This document shows, piece by piece, positions 47,789 through 56,086 of a stretch of 64,000 nt of DNA (within the stretch, counting starts at the first letter, position 1; every line of letters starts with the position of its first letter). The stretch covers positions 248,001-312,000 of the forward strand of contig NZ_QJRF01000076.1 in the NCBI RefSeq assembly GCF_013393345.1, written 5' to 3'. Origin of the DNA: Pseudomonas taiwanensis. GTDB taxonomy: Bacteria; Pseudomonadota; Gammaproteobacteria; Pseudomonadales; Pseudomonadaceae. The notes below the pieces were generated by a model. It was not told the origin of the DNA. It saw only the letters and a program-made list of their open reading frames with translations, and did not search any database. The translations under genes and the position numbers were made by a program.

Positions 47789-48537
47789 GAACCGAAACGT
47801 CCTTCGAGGCGGTAGCGGGAACCGGGATAGAGCAGGCGCGCGCTGGTCACGGTATTGCGTCCAGACCAGGTACGCCGGCGAATCAGCAGGCAAGGCTCGC
47901 CGCGCTCGATCAGCAGCAGCTTGCATTCATCAGCATCGGCCAGGATGGCTTCCACCACGTGCTCGCCTTCGGTCAGCGGCGCGACCTGGGACAGGTAGGC
48001 GTAAGGCGTCTGGCGAGTGAAATCCTGCTTCAGGTAATCGGGGGCGACGGCGGGATTCACGAAGCGGTCTTCGATCTGTACCGGCACATCGTTCTCGAAG
48101 TGCACGATGCGCGAGTGGAATACGCGTTGTCCTTCGCGCAGGTCGAGCGCCAGCGCCCGCTCTGGGCCTGCCACTTCGTCGACCAGGCTGACCACCACGC
48201 AGTGATGGCGATGACCACGGGCGGCGATCTCTTCGGCGATGTTGTGCACTTCGAACAGGGCCGACTGGCCCTTGGGTTCGGCGACGAAGGTGCCGACGCC
48301 CTGCATCCGCACCAGGAAGCCTTCGGCGGTCAGCTCGCGCAGGGCGCGGTTGATGGTCATGCGGCTGAACCCCAGCTCATTGACCAGTTCGCTCTCGGAA
48401 GGCACCCGATAATGCGGCGGCCATGCACCGCTCTGGATCTGCTGGCTGATCATCTGTTTGACGCGGGCATAGAGCGGCGCGGGGGTTTCCCCCATCTGGG
48501 CGGCCAGCGAGGAAGGCGCTGTAGGCGAACTGGACAC
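47785..48537 (-). CDS. hutC: Histidine-utilisation repressor HutC (GntR/HutC family)
   Basis: A 250-aa GntR-type repressor with an N-terminal winged helix (LYARVKQMISQQI ... PSESELVNELGFSRMTINRALREL) and a C-terminal UTRA ligand domain. HutC binds hut operators and is released by urocanate. The ATG at 48537 is followed by a Ser/Pro/Ala-rich leader of 20 residues. Operator palindromes in this window are in front of hutU and hutF; the hutC-hutF gap suggests autoregulation and shared control. Confidence 0.95.
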   Translation of the reverse strand: MSSSPTAPSSLAAQMGETPAPLYARVKQMISQQIQSGAWPPHYRVPSESELVNELGFSRMTINRALRELTAEGFLVRMQGVGTFVAEPKGQSALFEVHNIAEEIAARGHRHHCVVVSLVDEVAGPERALALDLREGQRVFHSRIVHFENDVPVQIEDRFVNPAVAPDYLKQDFTRQTPYAYLSQVAPLTEGEHVVEAILADADECKLLLIERGEPCLLIRRRTWSGRNTVTSARLLYPGSRYRLEGRFGS

Positions 48538-48670
48538 GAGATTCTCCTTGTCGGCGAAGAGGCAGGACTGGCGGTGCCCGGAACGTGGCGCCCGTCACCG
48601 GCATGTACCGGATTCGACAACTCCAGACAAGTGCGCGACTGACGGTGAGTTTACGTTACACGCAAACGTC

Positions 48671-48686
48671 TGTATATGTATATACA
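48671..48686. promoter_or_regulatory. HutC operator-like site in the hutC-hutF gap
   Basis: TGTATATGTATATACA contains the perfect palindrome TGTATATACA (48677-48686). It is about 30 bp upstream of the hutF start, in the 179-bp divergent gap that also holds the hutC promoter. Confidence 0.65.
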
Positions 48687-48716
48687 AATAAAACCACCCA
48701 TCCAGGGGCCCTCACC

Positions 48717-50081
48717 ATGTCCGCATTCTTCGCCGAACGTGCCTTGCTGCCGCAGGGCTGGGCGCGCAACGTCCGCTTCGAAGTCTCCTCCGACGGCCTG
48801 ATCCTGCAGGTCCTGGCCGATGCCGACGCGGCCGGAGCCGAACGTCTGCAAGGCCCGGTTCTGGCGGGTATGCCGAACCTGCACTCCCATGCATTCCAGC
48901 GCGCCATGGCCGGACTGGCAGAGGTGGCGGGCAATCCCAATGACAGCTTCTGGACCTGGCGCGACCTGATGTACCGATTGGTGGGCCGGCTGTCGCCGGA
49001 GCAAGTCGGGATCATCGCCCGGCAGCTCTATATCGAGATGCTCAAGGCGGGCTACACCAGCGTCGCCGAGTTCCACTACGTGCACCACGATGTCGATGGC
49101 CGCCGTTATGCCGACCCCGCCGAGCTGTCCCTGCAGGTCAGCCAGGCCGCCCGCGATGCCGGTATCGGCCTCACCCTCCTGCCGGTGCTTTACAGCCACG
49201 CCGGCTTCGGCGGCCAGACACCGAATGACGGACAGCGTCGCTTCATCAACAGCACCGACAGCTACCTGGCCCTGCAGGAACGCCTGCAGGCGGAAATCGC
49301 CCGCCAGCCAAACCAGCGCCTGGGCCTGTGCTTCCACTCGCTGCGCGCGGTAACACCTGAACAGATCAACGCGGTGCTGGCTGCGGAACAGGGCCCGCGC
49401 CCCATCCATATCCATATCGCCGAACAGCAGAAGGAAGTGGCCGACTGCCTGGCCTGGAGCGGCCGCCGTCCCTTGCAGTGGCTCTACGAGAATGCCCCGG
49501 TGGATGAGCGCTGGTGCCTGGTCCACGCCACCCATGCAGAGCCGGACGAAGTGGCATCCATGGCGTCCAGCGGCGCAGTGGCCGGCCTCTGCCTGACCAC
49601 CGAGGCCAATCTGGGTGACGGCATCTTCCCGGCGGTGGACTTCCTCGCCCAAGGCGGCCGCCTCGGTATCGGCTCCGACAGCCATGTGTCGGTCAGCGTG
49701 GTGGAGGAACTGCGCTGGCTGGAGTACGGCCAGCGCCTGCGCGACCAGCGTCGCAACCGCCTCTATCGCGCCGATCAGCCCCAGGTCGGCCGCACCCTGT
49801 TCGATGCGTCCCTGGCCGGCGGCGCCCAGGCCCTCGGTCAGCCAGTAGGTGCCCTGGAAGTCGGCAAGCGCGCCGACTGGCTGGTTCTGGATGGCAACGA
49901 CCCCTACCTCGCCACGGCAGAGGGCGACGCCCTGCTCAACCGCTGGCTGTTCGCCGGCGGCGATCGTCAGGTGCGCGACGTGATGGTCGGCGGGAACTGG
50001 GTGGTGCGCGATGGCCGGCATGCGGCCGAAGTGGAGACGGCGAAGGCCTTTGCGGGGGTGTTACGAGAAGTCCTGCGCTGA
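48717..50081 (+). CDS. hutF: Formimidoylglutamate deiminase
   Basis: Fourth step: N-formimino-L-glutamate to N-formyl-L-glutamate plus ammonia. The 454-aa amidohydrolase has the metal-binding MPNLHSHAFQRAMAG, IHIHIAEQQKEV and RLGIGSDSHVSVS motifs. The start at 48717 (MSAFFAERALLPQGWA) lies just downstream of an operator-like palindrome; an AGGGG stretch at 48703 may be its ribosome site. It is divergent from hutC. The 3' end is followed by a repeat element. Confidence 0.96.
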   Translation: MSAFFAERALLPQGWARNVRFEVSSDGLILQVLADADAAGAERLQGPVLAGMPNLHSHAFQRAMAGLAEVAGNPNDSFWTWRDLMYRLVGRLSPEQVGIIARQLYIEMLKAGYTSVAEFHYVHHDVDGRRYADPAELSLQVSQAARDAGIGLTLLPVLYSHAGFGGQTPNDGQRRFINSTDSYLALQERLQAEIARQPNQRLGLCFHSLRAVTPEQINAVLAAEQGPRPIHIHIAEQQKEVADCLAWSGRRPLQWLYENAPVDERWCLVHATHAEPDEVASMASSGAVAGLCLTTEANLGDGIFPAVDFLAQGGRLGIGSDSHVSVSVVEELRWLEYGQRLRDQRRNRLYRADQPQVGRTLFDASLAGGAQALGQPVGALEVGKRADWLVLDGNDPYLATAEGDALLNRWLFAGGDRQVRDVMVGGNWVVRDGRHAAEVETAKAFAGVLREVLR

Positions 50082-50088
50082 CCCGTTA

Positions 50089-50246
50089 CCCTCACCCCCG
50101 GCCCCTCTCCCTGAAGAGGAGAGGGGTGACTCGCGCCTGACACCGCAATGCTCACCGGCTACTCCGCGTCCATCCAGGCATTGAACCTGCCGTCGGCACG
50201 AACAAACTCCCTTCTCCCTTTCAGGGAGAGGGGCTGGGGGTGAGGG
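50089..50246. repeat. 158-bp element with 27-bp terminal inverted repeats
   Basis: CCCTCACCCCCGGCCCCTCT (start of the left 27-bp arm, 50089-50115) recurs inverted with one mismatch at 50220-50246. Each arm starts another small hairpin (CCCCTCTCC/GGAGAGGGG on the left; CTCCC/GGGAG on the right). It occupies the gap between the convergent hutF and blc genes and reaches into the blc 3' end. No transposase or flanking duplication is visible. Confidence 0.8.
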
Positions 50247-50790
50247 CGCTGTCCGGCACACGCCAGATCAGCCGGTCCGTGTCATACCCCTGCTCTTCCG
50301 CCACTTCCAGCAATTGCTCGCGGGTCTTCTCAGAGACCACTGGCGTGCGCGACAGCAGCCAGAGGTACTTGCGATCCGGATTGCCCACCACCGCGGTGCG
50401 GTAGTCGTCGTCCAGGTACAACACCCAGTACTCGCCCTTGGCGACACCCGGCAGGAGCCGGGAGAACCAGTTGTCGAAACGCACCCAGAGCTTGTCGGTG
50501 CGCCCCTCCACCTGGGGCACGGCATTACCGTGTGCTTCTTTCCAGTTCCCATCGAGGGTACGGCAGCGGTTCAGCACGTCCAGTTCGCCGTCGCCTTGCA
50601 GGCTGTAGCGGGCTTCGGACTGGGCGCAATCGCGCTGGAAGAACATCGGCAATCGCGCCAACTCGTACCAGGTGCCCTGGTAGCGCGTGAGGTCCACGGC
50701 CGACACGGTGCGCGGCGGCACAGGCGCTTCGCCATGGCTGGCGCAACCGGCCAGCAACAGGGCCGCCAGCAGCGCGCCGGCGCGTTTCAC
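50221..50790 (-). CDS. blc: Outer-membrane lipocalin Blc
   Basis: A 189-aa lipocalin with signal peptide and lipobox (LLLAGC, Cys16), then the lipocalin GTWYELARLP motif and the closing SRTPVVSEKTREQLLEVAEEQGYD. Blc-type lipocalins bind lysophospholipids or fatty acids at the outer membrane. The last eight residues, ALTPSPSP, and the stop codon come from the 27-bp repeat element (50220-50246), so the ancestral C-terminus was probably replaced. The ATG overlaps the stop of the upstream lipoprotein gene by 4 nt. Confidence 0.9.
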   Translation of the reverse strand: MKRAGALLAALLLAGCASHGEAPVPPRTVSAVDLTRYQGTWYELARLPMFFQRDCAQSEARYSLQGDGELDVLNRCRTLDGNWKEAHGNAVPQVEGRTDKLWVRFDNWFSRLLPGVAKGEYWVLYLDDDYRTAVVGNPDRKYLWLLSRTPVVSEKTREQLLEVAEEQGYDTDRLIWRVPDSALTPSPSP

Positions 50791-51041
50791 TTGAGTCCTT
50801 TGCCGGAGAACATCAGCACCTTCTCCCCGGCGTACTGCACGCTGACGAAGGCCTTCTCGTCACCCCAGGTGCAGCTGGTGAAGCCCACAGCGCCGGAGCA
50901 CTCGGTCGGGCTGCCGAGCAACTGCTCCACCTCGGCCTTGGTCATGCCGGACTTGAGCTTGGAATAGTTCTCCTGGTTGAGCTTGTTGCAGGCGGTCAGC
51001 ACCAGGCAGCAGGACAAGAGGGCGAGGGTACGCAGCGACAT
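50787..51041 (-). CDS. Small BamE/DUF3862-like lipoprotein
   Basis: An 84-aa lipoprotein: signal peptide with lipobox LTAC (Cys18), then YSKLKSGMTKAEVEQLLGSP, the SmpA/BamE-like beta-lactamase-inhibitor fold signature. The start at 51041 follows a GGAG site; extended starts lie in the hairpin upstream. Overlaps blc by 4 nt and is likely co-transcribed with it. Function unknown. Confidence 0.83.
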   Translation of the reverse strand: MSLRTLALLSCCLVLTACNKLNQENYSKLKSGMTKAEVEQLLGSPTECSGAVGFTSCTWGDEKAFVSVQYAGEKVLMFSGKGLK

Positions 51042-51065
51042 GAAGCACTCCTTGGCGGATGGAAC

Positions 51066-51091
51066 GCGACCCGCCAGAGACGGCGGGTCGC
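51066..51091. terminator. Hairpin between the DUF924 and DUF3862-like genes
   Basis: A perfect 10-bp stem GCGACCCGCC / GGCGGGTCGC with loop AGAGAC lies in the 69-bp gap. The following T-run is weak on both strands, so it may be only a partial terminator. Confidence 0.55.
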
Positions 51092-51110
51092 AAGATTGTT
51101 CCATTCGATT

Positions 51111-51710
51111 CTAGAAGCGCGAACCGGGTTCCCGCAGGAATGAGCTTTCTTCGTCGCTGGAAACGCGACCGAGTACCGCGTTGCGATGGGGAAAGCGGCC
51201 GAAGCGGGCGATGACCACCCGATGGCGCTCGGAGAAATCGAGGAAGTTTTCGAACAGCGCCCGCTCGGCGGCATCGGCGCCATCCAGCAGCAGGCGGTAA
51301 CGGTACAGGGCGCGCTCCTGACTGGCGAGGTCCTCGGCGTGCTCCAGTACCAGGCAGATGAACACCTGGCGAATCGGGCTGAGAGACCGGTCCAGGCCGC
51401 GAGCCAGGCCGTCGGCGACCAGCGCCTGGGCGCGGGCGTCGCCGGAGAAGCCTCGCGGGTCGTTGCGGAACAGCATGCGGGGCAACTGATCCAGCAGCAG
51501 CACCAGCGCCAGCCAGCCGTCCGGCTGTGCGCTCCAGTCGGCAAGACCGCCTTCCAGTGCCTGTTCGACCAGGCCACCGAAGCGCTTGCGGGCTTCGGCG
51601 TCCTGATGGTCTTTCTTGCCGAACCACAGACCCTGGCGCGCCGCGGCGACCTGGTTGGCGGAGGCCTCAGGGCCAAACCACCAGTCCAGTAGCGGCTGCC
51701 AGGGCTGCAT
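51111..51710 (-). CDS. DUF924 family protein
   Basis: A 199-aa all-alpha protein of the DUF924 family: WFGPEASANQ..., LALVLLLDQLPRMLFRNDPRGFSGDARA and RFGRFPHRNAVLGR are the family signatures. Function unknown. It lies only 3 nt after fbp and is probably co-transcribed with it. Confidence 0.85.
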   Translation of the reverse strand: MQPWQPLLDWWFGPEASANQVAAARQGLWFGKKDHQDAEARKRFGGLVEQALEGGLADWSAQPDGWLALVLLLDQLPRMLFRNDPRGFSGDARAQALVADGLARGLDRSLSPIRQVFICLVLEHAEDLASQERALYRYRLLLDGADAAERALFENFLDFSERHRVVIARFGRFPHRNAVLGRVSSDEESSFLREPGSRF

Positions 51711-51713
51711 GGG

Positions 51714-52724
51714 TTACTCCTGGTGGTAACCGGTGACGCGGGCGACTTCTTCCTTGGAACCCAGGAAGACCGGCACGCGCTGGTGCAGGGAAGTCGGCTC
51801 GATGTCGAGGATGCGCCGACGGCCATCGGTGGAGGCGCCGCCGGCCTGCTCGATGATGAAGGACATCGGGTTGGCCTCGTACATCAGGCGCAGCTTGCCG
51901 GGCTTCTCCGGCTCACGGGCGTCCCAGGGGTACATGAAGATGCCGCCGCGGGTGAGGATACGATGCACGTCGGCCACCATGGAGGCGATCCAGCGCATGT
52001 TGTAGTTCTTGCCCAGCTCGCCTTCCTTGCCGGCCAGCATTTCGCTGACGTAACGCTTCACCGGGGCTTCCCAGTGGCGCTGGTTGGACATGTTGATGGC
52101 GAACTCGGCGGTGGTTTCCGGTACGCGGATGTTGTCGTGGGTGAGCACGAAGGAACCCAGCTCGCGATCCAGGGTGAAACCCTTCACGCCGTCGCCCAGG
52201 GTCAGCATCAGCATGGTCTGCGGACCATAGATGGCATAGCCGGCGGCAACCTGCTTGGTGCCCGGCTGCAGGAAGGCCTGCTCATTGAGGGCGTCGTTCT
52301 GCGAGAGGTGCTGCTCGGGGCAACGCAGCACGGAGAAGATGGTGCCCACCGACACGTTGACGTCGATGTTGGAGGAGCCGTCCAGCGGGTCGAATACCAG
52401 CAGGTAGGCACCCTTCGGGTACTTGCCGGGGATCTGGTAGGCGTTGTCCATTTCCTCGGAGGCCATGCCGGCCAGGTGACCGCCCCATTCGTTGGCTTCC
52501 AGCAGGATTTCGTTGGACATCACGTCCAGCTTCTTCTGCACTTCGCCCTGCACGTTCTCGGTGCCCATGCTGCCGAGCACGCCGCCCAGGGCGCCCTTGG
52601 ACACCGCATGGCTGATTTCCTTACAGGCGCGCGCGACGACCTCGATGAGGAAGCGCAGATCGGCAGGGGTGTTGTGGCTTCTGGTCTGCTCGATCAGGTA
52701 GCGACTCAGGGTAACGCGGGACAT
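51714..52724 (-). CDS. fbp: Fructose-1,6-bisphosphatase, class I
   Basis: A 336-aa gluconeogenic enzyme converting fructose 1,6-bisphosphate to fructose 6-phosphate. The metal-site signature [19 protein letters not shown] and the conserved [14 protein letters not shown] and [20 protein letters not shown] are present. It lacks the pseudomonad anomalies of class II enzymes. A strong start region ([17 protein letters not shown]) fixes the N-terminus. Confidence 0.96.
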   Translation of the reverse strand: MSRVTLSRYLIEQTRSHNTPADLRFLIEVVARACKEISHAVSKGALGGVLGSMGTENVQGEVQKKLDVMSNEILLEANEWGGHLAGMASEEMDNAYQIPGKYPKGAYLLVFDPLDGSSNIDVNVSVGTIFSVLRCPEQHLSQNDALNEQAFLQPGTKQVAAGYAIYGPQTMLMLTLGDGVKGFTLDRELGSFVLTHDNIRVPETTAEFAINMSNQRHWEAPVKRYVSEMLAGKEGELGKNYNMRWIASMVADVHRILTRGGIFMYPWDAREPEKPGKLRLMYEANPMSFIIEQAGGASTDGRRRILDIEPTSLHQRVPVFLGSKEEVARVTGYHQE

Positions 52725-52878
52725 GGAATGGCTCCGGAGGGTGGAAAAATGCGCGCAGTTTAGCGCGAGTCGAATGGCATTGCCTCTCAGCGGGATGGAA
52801 GGTGCTGAAACGGCAGTGAATGCGGGCCATGGAGGCCCCGAAAATATCTGACGCTGCTGTCGGCCACTGGTTCAGCCA

Positions 52879-54528
52879 TCAATCGACATCACTCGCGGCG
52901 AGCCGGCTCACCTGGTTGCGGCCATTGCGCTTGGCCTCGTAGAGCGCGGCATCCGCCACCTGCATCAGCTCCTCCAGGGCCTGACCCTGTATCGGCCAGA
53001 CCGCCAGGCCGGCGGACAGTGTCACCGACAGCGGTCCTTCGCGGGTAGGCAGCGGCTGGCCGGCAAGGGCCTGACAAAGCGCCGCCAACCGCGCATACGC
53101 CTCATCGCCGGTGGCGCCGGGCAGGAGCAGGAGGAACTCCTCGCCGCCAATGCGGAACACCGCATCGCTGCCGCGCAGGTTGCCGGTGAGATGGATGGCC
53201 ACCGCGCGCAACACATCGTCGCCGACCAGGTGGCCGTGGCGGTCGTTGAGTTGCTTGAAGTGGTCGAGGTCGATCAGCGCCAGGGCGATGGGGGTGCGCT
53301 CGCGCTGGCTGCGGGCCTGCTCGCGGGCGAACAGTTCGCTGAGGTGGCGGCGGTTGTAGAGGCCGGTCAACGGGTCCCGCAGCGCCTGCTCCTGCAATTG
53401 CTCGTGCAGACGGGTGATGGTTCGCAGGCGCTCTTCGCTGGTCGCCAGCGCCTCCGCCAGCTTGAGTTCACTGCAATGGCGCTCGGTGATGTCACGCAGG
53501 TAGAGCATCTGCCCGAGGATGGACGTGCCACTGCGGGTAACCCGTTCGATATCGCGGGAGCGGACCTCGAAATAGCGCGAGGAGCTGGCCGGGACCAGAA
53601 GCATCTCCTTTTCCCCCGCCACCAGCATCGCTTCCAGCTCCAGGCCGTACACCGGCCACCTGGAAAGCGTCATGCCCTGCCAGCCTCCGGGTTGCCCGGC
53701 CAGCGTCAACGCAGCGGGGTTGGCATCGATCACACGACGTTTCGGGTCGACCACCAGCACCGGGTCGGGCAGCTCCTCCAGCAGCAGGTGGCGCGCCACC
53801 GGTACCAGGTCGAAAAGGCGAACGCCGAGAATCAGGAAGGTGAACGCCACCAGGGTGAAAGCGAAGCTGAAGGGTGTCGGGTCGAAGCCGAACAGGGTCC
53901 AGCCGTAAACCACATAGCTCAGGTTGACGGCCCAGGGCACGCAGGTGACCACCACAAATGCCAGGTAGTGACGGCGGTGCACGCCTTGGCTGGCCAGCGC
54001 GGCGCGGGTCACCACCGCCAGGCAGAACACCATGAACAGGTAGACGTAAGCGGCCACGGCATCGAAAAGCGGGCCATGGTCGTAGCGGATCGCCGCGCCC
54101 AGCGTATCGTCCACCGGCAGGGTGCCGGGGCCGTAGAACAACTGGTGCCAGGGGTTGCTCAGCGCCATGGCCGAGGCCACCAGCGGGCCAATCCCCAGGA
54201 GCAGGAAGGCGCGCAGGCTCAGGGGCTCGCGGATGCTGTTAACGTACTGCCAGAGAAACACGGCCCAGAAAGTCGGCACGCCGATGATGCCCGGCCAGGC
54301 CATGCTGGCCCAGAACACCTTGCACTGCGGACCCTGCGCAGCCAACTCCAGGCCGGCAGCCGCGAGCCACCAACAGATGCCGGCATGCAGGACGAGGAAG
54401 CTCTCGCGGCCAGGGAAATGACGCTGACGGCGAACCCAGAGGGCGATGAGGACCACTCCGATACCGACGGCAATGGTCAGCGCCACCGGCCCGTTGAGGC
54501 TCCAGCCACCGGCCAGGCAGGCGTTCAT
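52879..54528 (-). CDS. Membrane diguanylate cyclase (7TM-PAS-GGDEF)
   Basis: A 549-aa signalling protein. Seven predicted helices (about 12-235) form a 7TMR-HisK-type N-terminal sensor, followed by a PAS-like region (about 245-370, LLEELPDPVLVVDPKRRVIDANPAAL), a short coiled coil and a GGDEF domain from 385. The catalytic motif is GGEEF (461-465), so c-di-GMP synthesis is expected, and an RGSD I-site (452-455) five residues before it suggests product inhibition. The start at 54528 (MNACLAGGW) has GGAG 8 nt upstream; an alternative start 126 nt earlier has no support. Confidence 0.9.
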   Translation of the reverse strand: MNACLAGGWSLNGPVALTIAVGIGVVLIALWVRRQRHFPGRESFLVLHAGICWWLAAAGLELAAQGPQCKVFWASMAWPGIIGVPTFWAVFLWQYVNSIREPLSLRAFLLLGIGPLVASAMALSNPWHQLFYGPGTLPVDDTLGAAIRYDHGPLFDAVAAYVYLFMVFCLAVVTRAALASQGVHRRHYLAFVVVTCVPWAVNLSYVVYGWTLFGFDPTPFSFAFTLVAFTFLILGVRLFDLVPVARHLLLEELPDPVLVVDPKRRVIDANPAALTLAGQPGGWQGMTLSRWPVYGLELEAMLVAGEKEMLLVPASSSRYFEVRSRDIERVTRSGTSILGQMLYLRDITERHCSELKLAEALATSEERLRTITRLHEQLQEQALRDPLTGLYNRRHLSELFAREQARSQRERTPIALALIDLDHFKQLNDRHGHLVGDDVLRAVAIHLTGNLRGSDAVFRIGGEEFLLLLPGATGDEAYARLAALCQALAGQPLPTREGPLSVTLSAGLAVWPIQGQALEELMQVADAALYEAKRNGRNQVSRLAASDVD

Positions 54529-54700
54529 CGCCGGACTCCGGAGAGCGCGGCGCGGGGAGACGAGGATTCCGGATAGAGCGGCTGGAGGCTGGGCACCTGA
54601 TCGTCCTGACCTGACGTGGAGCCGCCTGCTGCGGCCTTTGGAATGACCGGACAAAGATACATCAAAAAGCCACTATCCCTGTATGGTCATTCGCACATCA

Positions 54701-56086
54701 TCAGGACCGCGCCTCCGGACGCCTCAGCAGGCTGAACGCCATGGCTCCCAACAGACCGACGCCAAGCAGCAATACCGCCCAGAGCCCGACGCGCTTCCAC
54801 ACGATCTGACCAGCGGTCTGCCGCTCAACCGGATGGACGCCCGTCTGCTCGGGAATCGCCACCGCTTCGGCACGCCCCATCTTTTCCAGGCTGGAGCTGT
54901 CGAACCCCGGCACCAGCGTGGACAGGGGCAATTCAGCGCGGCTGACCTCGAGATTGCCCAGGGCGAGCGTGAACGGCGGATTGCCCCGAGCGAGAAAGAC
55001 CACCTGGGTGGCATGCATACCGGCCTCCAGGCGGGGCACCTGCTGGCCGAAGCCGCCGGCACGCTGGTCGACCGTCAGGCGCAGCTGCTTGATCGCCATC
55101 CAGCCCGCGAGGTCCAGCTCTTCCTGGGCGACTTCCTTGCCGTCCTGGGGTAACCGGTACAGCAGGCCGGACATTACCGGCTGCCATTGCGGGGCACCGT
55201 CGCGGCGAGCCTCCACCTGGACCGGCAGCAAGCTGCCGGGCCGCTCCACGGCAATCCGCAGACGCTCGATGGGCAATCCCAGCGGCAATTCCCAGACGTA
55301 CTGCCCATCCTTGCTACTGATCGGTTCCAGCGGCGCGGACCAGGCCATGGCCGCCGGGAGGCTTTCGCGACTGGCGCTGAACACCTTCACCGCAGTCAGG
55401 TCCGCTGCGCGCCGGGGGCTCTGCCAGAGCAGTCGGAGGTAACGTGCGGAGCGTCCGGGAAGGGTCACCTCGCGCTGGTCTATGCGTTGGTCGGCAAACG
55501 ACAGGCGCGCCACCTGCCCATCGCCCCACGGCTGCCAATGTTGCAGGTCATCGCTGGCCTCGATACTGAAATGCTGGAAGCCGTCCGCTGCGCTGCTCCA
55601 GTCCAGGCGGAGCTTCTCCAGTGGGGCCTGCACGCCGCTGACGTCCAGCAACCAGCCGCGTAGTTGCTCACCTTCGGCCGCTGGACTCTCCGGCACCACC
55701 TGAACGACGGTCCCGGTCGTGCTGCGTTCGATCCTCACGCCGGGCAAAGCACCGTTCCCATCCGCCGGGCCGCGCAGGGGGAACCAGCGCACTGCGTGCT
55801 CGTGACGGGCACGACGTTCGCTGGCGCTGCTGCGAGTCAGGGCGTAGGCCAGCGACTCGCCTTCGGCGTTGAACACGCGCAGGTCGCGCAGGTCGGCATG
55901 ACGCGCGGCGAAGTGCAGCGCCATCGGCAGCTCCATGCGATACCAAGGGCCCTGCCCGTCCAGGCGCAGTTCGACGCGGGTAGTGAAGTCCTCCAGCTGC
56001 TCGGCGGCGAGCAGCTGCTGGCAGAGCAATCCCAGGCTGGCCAGCAAGGCCAGTGCGGGGCGGCGCAGACAAGACGATCCGATCAT
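54701..56086 (-). CDS. DUF3999 family membrane-anchored protein
   Basis: A 461-aa periplasmic protein with a signal peptide (LALLASLGLLCQQLLA), a long beta-rich ectodomain of discoidin-like (SIEASDDLQHWQPWGDG) character, and one C-terminal membrane helix (about 430-452) with a short RRPEARS tail. The family is DUF3999; function unknown. Its start overlaps the DUF2339 gene stop by 4 nt, implying a complex. Confidence 0.83.
   Translation of the reverse strand: MIGSSCLRRPALALLASLGLLCQQLLAAEQLEDFTTRVELRLDGQGPWYRMELPMALHFAARHADLRDLRVFNAEGESLAYALTRSSASERRARHEHAVRWFPLRGPADGNGALPGVRIERSTTGTVVQVVPESPAAEGEQLRGWLLDVSGVQAPLEKLRLDWSSAADGFQHFSIEASDDLQHWQPWGDGQVARLSFADQRIDQREVTLPGRSARYLRLLWQSPRRAADLTAVKVFSASRESLPAAMAWSAPLEPISSKDGQYVWELPLGLPIERLRIAVERPGSLLPVQVEARRDGAPQWQPVMSGLLYRLPQDGKEVAQEELDLAGWMAIKQLRLTVDQRAGGFGQQVPRLEAGMHATQVVFLARGNPPFTLALGNLEVSRAELPLSTLVPGFDSSSLEKMGRAEAVAIPEQTGVHPVERQTAGQIVWKRVGLWAVLLLGVGLLGAMAFSLLRRPEARS

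Noticed and set aside
50089-50246. Element with 27-bp inverted ends considered as an insertion sequence
   Set aside because: There is no transposase frame and no target-site duplication; it is a non-autonomous repeat at most.
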